Shown piece after piece: positions 53,500 to 63,257 of a stretch of 64,000 nucleotides of DNA. The stretch spans positions 54,081,228 through 54,145,227 of the forward strand of contig OX235275.1 in assembly GCA_944472155.2 (NCBI GenBank), read 5' to 3'. Made by a program: the position numbers and the translations under genes. This DNA comes from Trichobilharzia szidati (taxonomy: Eukaryota > Platyhelminthes > Trematoda > Strigeidida > Schistosomatidae). Position 1 is the stretch's first letter. Every line of letters begins with the position of its first letter. The notes under the pieces are model-generated. The model saw nothing but the letters and a program-made list of their open reading frames with translations, made no database searches and was not told the origin of the DNA.

Positions 53500-53700
53500 A
53501 ATTCACGAGCCATTGAGTCGGAACGCAATGACTGAATGGTCTACAAGTTTGCCTAGTAACTGGAAGGTCTTGTGTTTGAACCCCAGTGGGTGTGTGCTGA
53601 CGATGAGTTCCAAACTAGAACGAAACAGCTTGCTGTCCAGTACTCCACTGCTGATTTTTAATGGTTCTCTCTAAGTGATATGCAATCCATGACCAAACTT
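53500..53700 (+). mobile_element. HH-SINE copy
   Basis: Head 'tgactgaatggtctacaagt', decayed B box (TGTTTGAACCCC), hammerhead 53594-53643, tail 'ggttctctctaagtgatatg'. Confidence 0.8.
53594..53643 (+). ncRNA. HH-SINE hammerhead with covarying stem II
   Basis: GUGCUG (53594-53599), ACGAUGA, GUUC, CAAACUA, GAAC, GAA, helix III ACAG-CUUG-CUGU, C, CAGUAC (53638-53643). Stem II GUUC/GAAC replaces GUCC/GGAC on both sides, helix I has one wobble, and helix III has a clean CUUG loop with GUC. C3 and U4 are changed (AC), as at 27280. Confidence 0.6.
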
Positions 53701-53715
53701 GAAACTTAGTGATGT

Positions 53716-53992
53716 TGTAACGATAGAAGACGAAGCAAAGGAATGTTTATTTAGAATTTGACATTTCTATATAGCAAAATTGTGTACACCTCATCTCCAA
53801 TGCACCATTTGCACAGATCTTCCGTGTTGTGACTGCTACTTCTACCATTCCTTTGTATTGTGTTTCTTTGTGTTACTTTCACATCTCTGTCATCAAATCT
53901 ATCTCCCTGCTATATTTGATGTTTTTATGCTGATGAACATCTCTCTCTATACATACTACTGATAAAACTGATCATCAGTAGCACACGCCACA
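53716..53992 (-). mobile_element. Gypsy-like LTR
   Basis: Minus strand TGTGGCGTGTGCTACTGATG to TCTTCTATCGTTACA, 277 bp, AATAAA near 53743. Directly follows a purine tract (GATAGGGGGACGAG) on its upstream side. It is about 45 bp shorter than the LTR at 42331. Confidence 0.75.
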
Positions 53993-54235
53993 CTCGTCCC
54001 CCTATCAAATAGTTTCAAACGGAACCTCACTGACCTTCTTGGTTCTACCTGTTCCTGTTTTACCTTGGTCCCAGCTTCCTTATCCCACTGAAACCATTTC
54101 TGCTGATTTCTTCTTTTGATGGTATAAACGAGACCACGTCTCTCGATAATAGTTCATAGTCCTTCCTACTTTGGGAGGAGTTTCAGTGAACCTGACCCAC
54201 ATAGAACCACGTCCTTTTTTTCTTTACACTTTACA
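53993..54235 (-). pseudogene. Gypsy-like integrase C-terminal end
   Basis: Same segment as 41935-42330: QVHxNSSQSRKDYELLSRDV-like, then 'cagtgggataaggaagctgg' (WDKEAGTKV) and the purine tract. More decayed and shortened. Confidence 0.6.
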
Positions 54236-54279
54236 CAATATGTTTAAAAGTTAGCCTTTATAAGTCAATCAATGCATCA

Positions 54280-54420
54280 GCGGTTCACTAGTAGAACACC
54301 CATTCGCTGTACGGGGGAAGTTCAGGTTCAGTTGCCTCCTGAAGAACTTCGAAACTTCAATTCGTTTACTAGCCGACACTAAATCCGGAAAAGGTGGAAG
54401 ATTCAGCATGAGACAAAAAA
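54280..54420 (+). mobile_element. SINE-A fragment, decayed
   Basis: 'gcatcagcggttcactagta', 'ggttcagttgcctc' and 'aagattcagcatgagacaaa' loosely follow the SINE-A order. Confidence 0.4.
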
Positions 54421-54504
54421 CTCAAATCCCAAGAACAAACAACGTCACCGCTGTTGAAATATCAAAACAGCAGTGTTACTAATAATCGGCAATTGAAGAA
54501 ATAT

Positions 54505-55070
54505 TTAGAATTAGTTTATAGGGATTTCAGGTTCGATCACGGATTGATATCAGGTAGGGTGCATCCTGCCGATGATTCCCAAACTGAGATGAAACAGCTG
54601 TCCAGCATTCCCTGCTGGTTTTCAATGTTTCTCTAACTGATATCAATCCGTGGTCAAACTCGTAAAAACAAATCTAATCCTCACAAACCAACTCTTGGAA
54701 ACTAATCTGATGCTTTCTAGTTATTTCCTACGGGGCGGAATTTCCTGGAGTTCTAGTGAGAAGTCTTGACCAGTGAGGTCCATCCAGTCGGGAATGAGGA
54801 TGGAGTTCACACCGATGACAGTGGTTGGTGATCGCGTTAAATCGCCAATCGGTAGAAGTTAGAATTCACGGGCTGTTCATTGATTCCGGTCCCAGTGGCT
54901 GAATGGTATACGAGCTTGTCCTGTAACTGGAATGTCCTGCGTTGGCACTCCGGTGTGTGCATACTTATGAAGAGTCCCAAACTAGGATGAAATAGCTGCC
55001 AAGTACTCCCTCCTTTTCAAGGGTTCTCTGACTGAGTTATCAATCCGTAGTCTAATCTGAAAAAAACTTA
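54505..55070 (+). mobile_element. HH-SINE tandem: short inverted copy then full copy
   Basis: 54505-54700 has tail, hammerhead half (AUCCUG, CCGAUGA, UUCC.., GAAACAGCUGUC, CAGCAU at 54570-54615) and tail again. 54700-55060 is a full plus-strand copy with left body and 'gtcccagtggctgaatggta', motif ATACTT, ATGAAGA, GTCC, CAAACTA, GGATGAAATAGCTGCC. Confidence 0.75.
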
Positions 55071-55694
55071 AACTATGATTTTTTTACGTCCTATTCAAAT
55101 ATTGAATCATATATCGTGATGCGAATTTCCCTCCCTTTTAATTCCCGCCTACTTGCGAATGAATAAAGCGGAGGCGGTCAATAGCGATTTGAATTTTCTC
55201 AGACAATAGTTAGTTTTCTGTGATTTTGTATTGCCTGCTTAGAGGAATACGCTGTAATCATCATATCAGATGGTGTTACATCTGGCTCTTTTTTGTAATA
55301 GATTCTTATCAACTTTTGTTTGTTTCATACAATTAGAATATCTGAATGTATAAACACTTTACACGATTGCTTTTATGCCTTTTAGTCTGTCAAAGAATAA
55401 ATTGGCGGCCTGTTTAAATCATTGAGCTACCAAAATTTTCATCCGGTATAATGCTGCATAAAACTCTTCATCATTTCTTAGTGTTTTAATCATCTAATTG
55501 TGATTTATGGTTTGCTGCAATGTAGGAAGGACACTTTTAAGCAGAAATGAGGAAAAATTATCCTAGAGGTTTGGATGGAACAACAACACAGCATCACATG
55601 ATGTACGGTTGAATACCATTTTACTTGAAAATTCGAGTAGCTTTATTGCATATTCCCGCTAATTGTAACCTTGTAGTCCGTCGCTATTGGGGTT
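55071..55694. other. AT-rich, no gene seen
   Basis: No motif recognised. Confidence 0.45.
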
Positions 55695-56740
55695 TCATGT
55701 TATTATTATTATTTCCTTTAATTCCTAGAGGAACATAGGGCTTCAGCCGTGCATCTCCATTGCGTTCGGTTCTCTGCTAGAGTCTTCACCTGGCTCCAAG
55801 TCTGCCCACACGCTTTCATCTCCTCTTCACATGACCTCCTCCAAGTCACCCTCGCACTGACGACCAACTCGCCGCTTCCCGTTCGGCCGGGTTCCACTCG
55901 AGCAATGTCTTGTCTAGTGATGTCACTCACTTGATGGTTTCCTCAGAGTATGGCCAGCCAATCCATCTCCATTTCTTCCTGTCTATTTGTTTCACAATCG
56001 GTTCCTACTGGGTTGGTTCGCTCATTACCAGAGATCTCTGTTGCTGATCTTTTCTGGCCGGCCATTTGATCTTGAGTACTGAGAGAAGACAACTGTTAAT
56101 GAATGTCTGTAGTTTGTTTGAGATGCTCGTTATGACGCACAGTGCAAGTCTCTGATCCGTATAGTAGCACTGACTGACTTCACATTGGAGTTGAAAATCC
56201 GGATTTTATTTTTGATTCTGAGTGCTGTTGCCCTTCACACAGACTTGAGAGTAGTGAAAGCTTGTCTTGCTTTTCCGATTCTTGCTTTGATATCCTCATC
56301 AGTTACGCCTGTAGTTGAAACGATGCTTCCCAGGTAGATAGGCAAAGGAGGTTGCTTCTTTCAGATTCCTCCCATTTATGCTGATCGTTGTCTGTTGTTT
56401 TTATTGCTGTTGGTGGTATTGCCCAGGAATCTTCATCACTTCTGTTTTCTCTATGTCCACTTGAAGTCCTATCTTCTCTGGATGCTTCTTCTACCAACTT
56501 GTTGCTTTTCACTTGCATATCTTCCAGTTTGTGGGAAATCAGACATATACCATCAGTGAAGTCCAGATCCTCCAAGTTTTTTGTGTGAGTCCATTTTATG
56601 CCTGTTTCCTCATTCCTCGCTGTTTGTCGCATTATCCAGTCTACTGCAATCAGGAAAATCATTGGCGATAGTAGGCAGCCAGCTTGTCTTACTCCTGTCC
56701 TCACTTCGAAGGATTCCGTAAGTTTCCCGTTGATAGGGGT
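55695..56740 (-). pseudogene. RTE-like LINE, RT motif B to 3' end
   Basis: Minus strand frame 56303-56704: MRTGVRQAGCLLSPMIFLIA (motif B), VDWIMRQTARNEETGIKWTH, NLEDLDFTDGICLISHKLED (motif C, ADD changed to TDG), KSNKLVEEASRE; the Gln tract is replaced by TAIKTT. After shifts, frame 55718-55930 gives VTWRRSCEEEMKACGQTWSQ, VKTLAENRTQWRCTAEALCS at the end of the protein and the 'tatgttcctctaggaattaa' 3' end. The catalytic motif is dead. Confidence 0.85.
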
Positions 56741-56836
56741 TTCATGATAAGTTATATTTTTTTAATATGATTTTTAAGTGGGAGTTTGTGTTTGGAATTT
56801 TTTTCTGACGTACATATTATCAAAAGAATGGTTATT

Positions 56837-56878
56837 GAACAAAATAAATACTCTTTTCGATATATCATCATCAGGTTC
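56837..56878 (-). ncRNA. Hammerhead-like motif, PLE-D stub
   Basis: Minus strand: GAAC, CUGAUGA, UGAUAUAUC, GAAA, AGAGUAUUUAUUUU, GUUC. Helix I GAAC/GUUC is fully paired and differs on both sides from GAGC/GCUC of PLE-B. Core intact; helix III partly decayed. Confidence 0.6.
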
Positions 56879-56904
56879 TACAGTTATATACACATAACTA
56901 AATT

Positions 56905-57815
56905 CAATGAAGTACATTCGGCTATGAAATTCACGTGAGAAGAGAAATCCCCCAAAATAGAATTGCCTTCCTAGATGTCCTCCTTACAAGAAAACCAGAT
57001 GGTAGCATAAAGAGAAATTTCCATAGGAAAAGTACATGGACAGAACAATGTACACATTTCCATAGCTTCATTCCTCTCTAGTACAAAGGAAATTTAGTAA
57101 GGACCTTCAACCACACGGTTGGAGCTATATGCTCAGAAGAAGTAACTGAAGATGAAACTAAGGAGTGTATATGATGCCTTGATTGAAAATAGCTATCCAG
57201 ACAAATTCATCAGGTAACACATGACAAAGAAAGTGGAAAAGGACTACTTACTATCCGTAAAACAGGAAGCCTTCATACATACGACTATAATTCAAGGGTG
57301 ACACATCTAGCGAAATAATTACGAAGTAAAGAAACTCAGTTAAAAGAACTTATAATGCTGGCAAATTACAAGTCAAATTTTCTACATGACCAATGGTGAT
57401 TCCTCGATTGAAAGATGAAGTACCTAGACTAGACTAGACACTTCCAATTGTATCTACCAATTCAACTGCGCTTGTGGTGGAGCAAGTTATGTTGGTCGTT
57501 GCTCTAGGAACTTGACTTTTCGTGCTCACTCGAAAACATCTCCCACTATGGCTAAGTAAAGGTGTAGTAAAAACCATCAACAGTTCGGTATTAGACCATC
57601 TGGCTCAAACCGGCCTGCCACAAAGCCAGCATTGAAGAATCCTTCTCTATCATCTACCAGGTGCCAAATAAATTGCCAAAAACATCGAAGTACCGCATGC
57701 TCCAAACAGTAGAGGTTATCGTGATTCGCGTGAAACAACTAGTGCTTTGTGCGCAGAAGAAGTGAGTCCACCCACCCACTACTACTGCCTTGGCCTTCAG
57801 TAGAGACTATAATTT
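56905..57815 (+). pseudogene. PLE-D RT end, linker and GIY-YIG
   Basis: Plus strand order: 'ataggaattgccttcctaga' (RIAFLDVLLTRKPDGSIKR), NFHRKSTWTEQCTHFHS, 'gaaaatagctatccagacaa' (ENSYPDKFIR), a decayed linker, 'tgtatctaccaattcaactg' (CIYQFNCACGGASYVGR), then RAHSKTSPTMAK, a stop, ESFSIIYQVPNKLPKTS and LQTVEVIVIRVKQL. Multiple shifts and stops. Confidence 0.8.
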
Positions 57816-58239
57816 CATGAATTTGTATTATTATCTTTCCTAACTTGGCTGTCTGATATTCAGTTTATTGTTATGTTGATGCTATTGGACTGTAATCTAT
57901 TAATATTATTGATTTGATGTTATCTAAACATTAGTGTTGTTCATTAACACTAATTCATTCATTCATTATAATGTATATATAACTGTAAAACCTAATGATT
58001 AAGTTATCAAAAAGAGTATTCTTTGTTCATTAAGCATTCTTTTGAAAATTTTATTGTACATATTATCGGCAGCATTATTCTCTAGAATCGTGTTGCATTT
58101 GCTGCACTTTTATCAGAAAATCTGGCTTGATACTGATATCTGTGCAATGTAATGCCTTAATTGGAGGCAGTAAGTTCAAAAGTTCAACGTATAGTATTAT
58201 TGAATTTCACAAAATCATGTTGGTATATTTCGGCTGATC

Positions 58240-58600
58240 AAATGGCTAGTTAGAAAGAATTACCAACAAGAATTTCTGGCTGGCAACAAACCAACGGACG
58301 AGAGCTGATTGCTCAACAAATATGTAGGAGGAGATGGATTGATCAGGCATACGTTGAGGAAACTGTCGATTGATATCGAGAGCAATGCAGGCCATCACTC
58401 GAGTGAAACTCGAATAGGAAACCACAAGTTGCTCATCAGTGCGAAGGTGCCATGGAGGAGATAGCACGGCGAAGATGGGGTGAAAGATTATGGGGTATCG
58501 TGGGCCCAGCTGAAGAGGACGGCAGAAAATAGAACAGAGTAGAGATGTGTTGTTGAAGCCCTATGTTCCCCTCGGAACCCAAGGGAACAATAATATTTTG
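58240..58600 (+). pseudogene. RTE-like LINE 3' end
   Basis: 'caaccaacggacgagagctg', RRRWIDQAYVEETVD-like, EWNSNRKPQVAHQCEG-like and 'ccctatgttcccctcggaac'. Decayed. Confidence 0.75.
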
Positions 58601-58929
58601 CTTATTCATTGAAACCCGCTAATACCCATCGGATAAAGCAGGTGGTGCCAGTTCAAAAAAACGGATACGTCCTATAAAGGCAGTGGTTGAGCATACTTCT
58701 TTCGAACACGTTATATTAGCTTGAATTTTTATGGACTGCTAATGCTTCAACTATGTCCAATTGCCCTGATCTCACTCCCTTTATAATAATAATATTAATG
58801 ATAATAATAGCTTTATTCTAAACAATATATTAACATGTAGTACAGAATTTTTAGTATGTTTAAATTGCAAAATATCTATTTTTTGTACAGGATTTTTGGG
58901 CGATTATATTGTATATGGCTTTTTCAAGG
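58601..58929. other. No gene seen; repeat W copy at about 58806
   Basis: 'aatagctttattctaaacaa' and 'cagaatttttag' match repeat W at 30705. Confidence 0.45.
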
Positions 58930-59930
58930 TGATTATTATTATTATTGTTCCCTTGGGTTCCTAGTGAAACATAGGGCTTTAACTGCACGTCTCCACTTAC
59001 TTCTGTCTTCTGCTGTACTTTTCACTAGCATCCATGTTACTCCATACTGTTTCAACTCTTCTTCACATGATCTCCTCCATGTCGCCCTTGGACATCCGAC
59101 TCGCCTCTTCCCTTTCGAGTTTCACTAGAGGGCCTGACGTGCGATTTTCAGATTGGTTTCAGGTTGATGAATGTGTTTCTCGCCTTCCCGATTCTCGATT
59201 TGACATCCTTGTCCGTTCCTCCTGTAGTTGAGATAATACTCCCCAGATAAGTGAATGAAGTGACCTCTTTCAAATCCCTTCCGTTGATGGTGATTGTCGG
59301 TGGATGTTGCTGCTGTTGTTGTTGTTGTTGTTCATTTGGTTATTTTCATCACCTCAGTCTTGTCTATGTTCACCTGGAGTCCTGTCTTCTCTGGCTGCTC
59401 CTTCGACCAGTTTGTCGGTTTTCGCTTGTAAGTCTTCGATTTTGTGTGACATCAAACATAAATCATCCGCGAAGTCCAGGTCTTCTAGATTCTTCACGCC
59501 GGTCCAGGATATGCCTGTCTTCTCGTTTCCCACTGTCTGACGCATAATCCAGTCCACCACAATTAGGAATATCATTGGTGATAATAAGCACCCTTGTCTG
59601 ACTCCTGTGTTTACTCGAAACGCCTCGCTGAGTTTCCCGTTGTGGATCACTTGACATGTTCCATTGTCGTACAGCTGTTGAATAAGGTTGGGGTACTCCG
59701 TAATACTCGAGTAGTTTCCAAATTACTTCGCGGTCAACGCTGTCGAAGGCCTTCTCAAAGTCTATAAAGTTAAGGTAGAGGTTTGATTGCCATTCCATGC
59801 TTTGTTCGATGATGATGCATAGAGTTGCAATTTGGTCAGAACATGATTTGCCTTTCCTGAATCCAGCTTGTTCTGGTCGGAATTCTGTATCCAGTGCGTC
59901 ATTCATTCTCTCCAGTTAGGGCATCACATT
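58930..59930 (-). pseudogene. RTE-like LINE, RT domain with C-terminal deletion
   Basis: Minus strand frame 59463-59906: MNDALDTEFRPEQAGFRKGK (RT motif 1-2 region), SNLYLNFIDFEKAFDSVDRE (motif A with the catalytic Asp), WKLLEYYGVP. After a shift frame 59354-59650 gives VNTGVRQGCLLSPMIFLIVV (motif B), LDFADDLCLMSHKIEDLQAK (motif C, ADD intact) and KLVEGAAREDR. A CAA/CAG Gln tract (about 59303-59331) and TSFTYLGSIIS follow; then a deletion at about 59130 joins to the 3' end. It has the best-preserved RT of all RTE copies here. Confidence 0.88.
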
Positions 59931-60064
59931 GTGGAGATATCAGTATCAAGTTAGGTTTTGTGATAAATGTGCAGCAGTTGTGTGGAGTCTTGAACAATAT
60001 GATTGTACAGTTTTTGTTAGATGTTAAAAATGGAAACATTGTACATCTGTCTTTTCAAGTAGTG

Positions 60065-60330
60065 GTTTTGTAGGGATTTTGTTTGACTGGTTAGAGGGTT
60101 TCTTCATCAGCTGACATCAGTCAGAGAACCATTGGAAAGCCAGTTGGGAGTGCTGGACAACTCCGGTGGGTGCGCACTGATGAAGAGTCAAAAACTAGGA
60201 CGAAACAGCTGTCCAGTACTCCCACCTGGCTTTCCAATGGTTCTCTAACTGATGTCAACTCATAATGAAACTCCTCAAGCAGTCAAATTAAATCCCTACA
60301 AAACCAATACTTGAAAATTAATCTGCTCCT
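60065..60330. mobile_element. HH-SINE inverted pair, nested in Z
   Basis: Minus half 60075-60163 joins the plus half at 'caactccggtgggtgcgcac' (about 60159); tail 'ggttctctaactgatgtcaa' to about 60310. The minus hammerhead is deleted. Confidence 0.75.
60174..60219 (+). ncRNA. HH-SINE hammerhead
   Basis: GCACUG, AUGAAGA (C3 to A), GUCA, AAAACUA, GGAC, GAAA, helix III ACAGCUGU, C, CAGUAC (60214-60219). The GAAA strand, helix III and GUC are intact. Confidence 0.55.
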
Positions 60331-61015
60331 TACTGGCGAATGGCCCTATTCAGGAAGTTAACCTGAGGTTCTAGTGGGAGGCCATGACCAGTGGCATACA
60401 TATAGTTGAAGGTGAGGCAGTAAGTAACTCATCGAAGGAGACATTGCGAAGTGGTCGCGCTATGCCAAGAATTAGCAAAAATTAGAATTCATGGGCTGGC
60501 CATTGGGTCGGGTCCCAATGGCTTTATGTGGCCTACGAGCTAGCTCGCCTTGTTACCAGAAGGGTCTGGTGTGCTGAGAGCTGTCTGTTAGCCAAAATTG
60601 TAGACAACAATTTACGTCAATGTTACACGCCTCGAATCGGGGTCATGAGAAAAAACAATAAAAAAGCTTAACCTTTAGGAAATCACCAACCAATCACAGC
60701 AGACTTAACGTGTACAAATACGATTCGCAGATATATGGCCTGACTTTCTAAGAAACAGCCACAAAGAGATGACAGAATAACCCTCAGCAAGAAAACAACT
60801 AATCAGAAGGCGTTGCCTCTCCACTAACAATACTGTACATAAAAATTGATTTTCTCAATAAACGATCTGTCGTCACGCTGCGTTCGAACTCCTGTGGAGG
60901 GTGCGTTCTGTTGAAAAGCTGAAAACTGGGACAAAACAGCTGTCCAGTACTCCCAGGTATTCCAATGGTTCTCTAACTGATGTCAGCTCATGATGAAATC
61001 CTCCAACCATATGTC
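60331..61015 (+). mobile_element. HH-SINE full copy, split by solo LTR
   Basis: Left body 60331-60569, interrupted inside the B-box region by the LTR (60570-60877), then 'gttcgaactcctgtgg', a decayed hammerhead (GTTCTG, TTGAAAAGC..GGGACAAAACAGCTGTC, CAGTAC) and tail. Confidence 0.8.
60570..60877 (+). mobile_element. Solo LTR, family 1, nested in HH-SINE
   Basis: TGTGCTGAGAGCTG to CTGTCGTCACG; flanked by CTGG (60566-60569) and CTGC (60878-60881), a likely 4-bp target duplication with one change. AATAAA at 60858. It interrupts the SINE between 'gggtctgg' and 'ctgcgttcgaac'. Confidence 0.8.
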
Positions 61016-61344
61016 TCTTTTGTGGAAAGGGATTCACTGTAAAATATACATAACTTTGGAGTACAATCTAGAATAGAGTGTGTTGCTCAACGTTTCTTCT
61101 TCTCACTGGTCCATACTGTCTACCTGGTTCACTGCGAACTATGTTGTATCCGTTGGATTTTGGAGAAACCTCTCATCTTCAGCCGAAATAAATTCTACAA
61201 CCGGTGCATAGCTTCTACTAGTAAACACGACTCCAGTAGTGAACATTACTGTGGATTATATTATTAATTTGTGGCAGCGTACTTTAATTGTATAACCAGG
61301 TAACCATTGTATTTTTATAACTCGTTAAGTTACTGCAAATATTC

Positions 61345-62217
61345 AACAAATGCCATCCAGTCACAAAGTTCACTCTTGAAATTGAAAACGAATCTAAAAT
61401 CCCTTTTCTTGATGTTGAACTTACAAGGAGAGCTGACGGAACTTTACGAAGGTCCATCCATAGGAAACCCACATGGAACGGCCAACTGACAAGCTTCTAC
61501 AGCTGGGTACCAATCAGTCGGAAAGAAACTTAATTAGATCTCTTGCCACTCGCGTCCGACGCATCTGCAGCTCTGATACCATGGAAGAAGAACTAAACTT
61601 CCTCAAAGAAACCTTCATACAAAACGGTTACCCATCAAGATTCGTGGACAAAAACATCAAACAAAAAATTCAAAAGCAAGAAACAGCATCTGTGCCAAAA
61701 AAGATACTTTATATGGACATCGACTTCAAGGGAGACCTACTCAGTGACGTCCTTAGAAGGAGAATCTCCACCTCTGTAAGAAGAACTTTCTTTGCGGCAA
61801 CATTGAGAGTAGTCTTCTCTAGTCGCCCGCTGATCTGCAGAAGCCCAAAAGACAAGATTCCGCACCTGACCACTTCTATGTGTATATATCAGTTCACCTG
61901 TTGCTGTGGAGCCAGGTAAATCGGTTGTTCAACGCGTATCCTGTCAAAAAAAGTCAAAGAACACTATCCAGCGTGGCTGCAGAAAGGAAGTAATGGCTGC
62001 ATAAGGAGTGCAATAGTAGAACACCTCGTCATCACTGGTCGTTCCATCTCAACAAACGCCTCCTGCTTCAAAGTAATCTACAAAGTGAAGAACAACCTTC
62101 CAAAGACAGTACGATTCCGTCTTCTTTGCATCGGAGAAGCCCTAGCCATTAAGCTAGAGGAACCAGAACTGTGCATATAAAAGAAAATTATTCAACCACT
62201 TCTACTCTCATGGTAAC
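61345..62217 (+). pseudogene. PLE-G RT end, linker and GIY-YIG
   Basis: Plus strand: KFTLEIENESKIPFLDVELT (late RT motif), RRSIHRKPTWNGQLTS, shift at about 61515, then RSLATRVRRICSSDTMEEEL, FLKETFIQNGYPSRFVDKNI, PKKILYMDIDFKGDLLSDVL, TSMCIYQFTCCCGAR, a stop where YIG begins (61918), IGCSTRILSKKVKEHYPAWL, RSAIVEHLVITG, CFKVIYKVKNNLPKTVRFRL, CIGEALAIKLEEPELCI and a second stop. The catalytic Glu is kept. Two stops and one shift only, so it is rather young. Confidence 0.88.
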
Positions 62218-62429
62218 AACTGTGTTGATTTGACTTAACTTTCCTTTGTTTCTTTGTTTGATTTGACTTAACTTTTGTTTGTATGTTTATTTTTCTACTT
62301 AAAACCCTTGTGTAATTCCGCATGTTATTTTGTTATCATGTACACCCTGAGTACAACTCTTTCATCAAACTATTCATGTTATTACGTAACTCTTCTTTAA
62401 CAGTCGTTTGTGACAACTCATCACTTTTG

Positions 62430-62562
62430 TTACTACTCTGAACTTACTAATTGTATTTTCGTTTGACAAATTCAATGTACACACACATACAAAACAACCA
62501 TAGATATTTGCGATTGTACAGCTATGAAAATGAATTCGCCGAAAAGAGACTCTTCGCTGAAC
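62430..62562 (+). ncRNA. PLE-G terminal region with hammerhead-like motif
   Basis: 'caatgtacacacacatacaa' then CAGC (62519-62522), TATGAAAATGAATTCGC, CGAAA, AGAGACTCTT, C, GCTG (about 62557-62560). Helices I and III as in PLE-H at 50359; the CUGAUGA strand is altered. Confidence 0.55.
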
Positions 62563-62934
62563 TACTTGTCTTTTGTCTAATACTTGTTCCGTGTTACCGA
62601 GCTCTCTATGAAGTCTTCTACAAATGTAATGCAGTTCAAGAATAATATGTACATCAGAAGAAAATTCTAACGCAAAATTTCACTTAAAAATCATATAAAA
62701 TAATATAATGTGTCATTAAACCGTCAGGGCAATGGACTATGACGTTACAATTAGCGGAGATATGCAATCAAGCTACTCGTTTTTATCATGGTCAACATAA
62801 ACAGTCCATTTCCTCAATAAAATTACTTTTCGATCATGTTTTTGATCTGAAATTCTTGTTTATTTTGATTACTATTAGGCATTTTTAACCCCTATTTATA
62901 TTACATAATCTAATCTTTTTATTTGTTATAACTT
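62563..62934. other. AT-rich, no gene seen
   Basis: No motif recognised. Confidence 0.45.
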
Positions 62935-63245
62935 GACAATTGACCAGAAGTACTTTCGGAACCTGTTTTAACACCGTAGCAAATTTGTTATAACTGAACT
63001 GAACTGAGCGAAGTTCAAAAATAGTGTCCCAGGAGTGTGAATGCTCCAATGACCTTGAACGCATGCTAGTCGTTGGCTAACGGCATCTGTCATTATTGTA
63101 GCGCAAATATCAACGCGATTCATCAACTAAGCAGTAAATTTCACTCAGATCACGTCGTCAAGTACTGTTTAGACAATGTGTTAATAGCTCGTTAGGGTTA
63201 GAATTAAGCTTAAGGTGAGTATTGGGGTTAGGGTTAAGATCAGGG
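62935..63245 (+). repeat. Repeat Y-related copy
   Basis: 'ccaatgaccttgaacgcatg' at about 63046, and TTAGGG-like strings at 63193-63235. Confidence 0.55.
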
Positions 63246-63257
63246 GTATAACTAGCT

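Larger units (their letters stand above)
56790..58060. mobile_element. PLE-D pair: minus stub plus long plus-strand copy
   Basis: 56790-56895 is the PLE-D terminal region on the minus strand (with hammerhead motif). From about 56896 a plus-strand copy runs from RT end to 3' UTR at 58060. The 3' ends face outward as in the other pairs. The target duplication could not be read. Confidence 0.75.
59977..61330 (+). repeat. Repeat Z, copy 2, split by nested insertions
   Basis: 59977-60058 matches the start of Z and 61075-61330 its remainder ('tctacaaccggtgca', 'tgtggattatattattaatt'). HH-SINEs and a solo LTR lie between. Confidence 0.7.
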
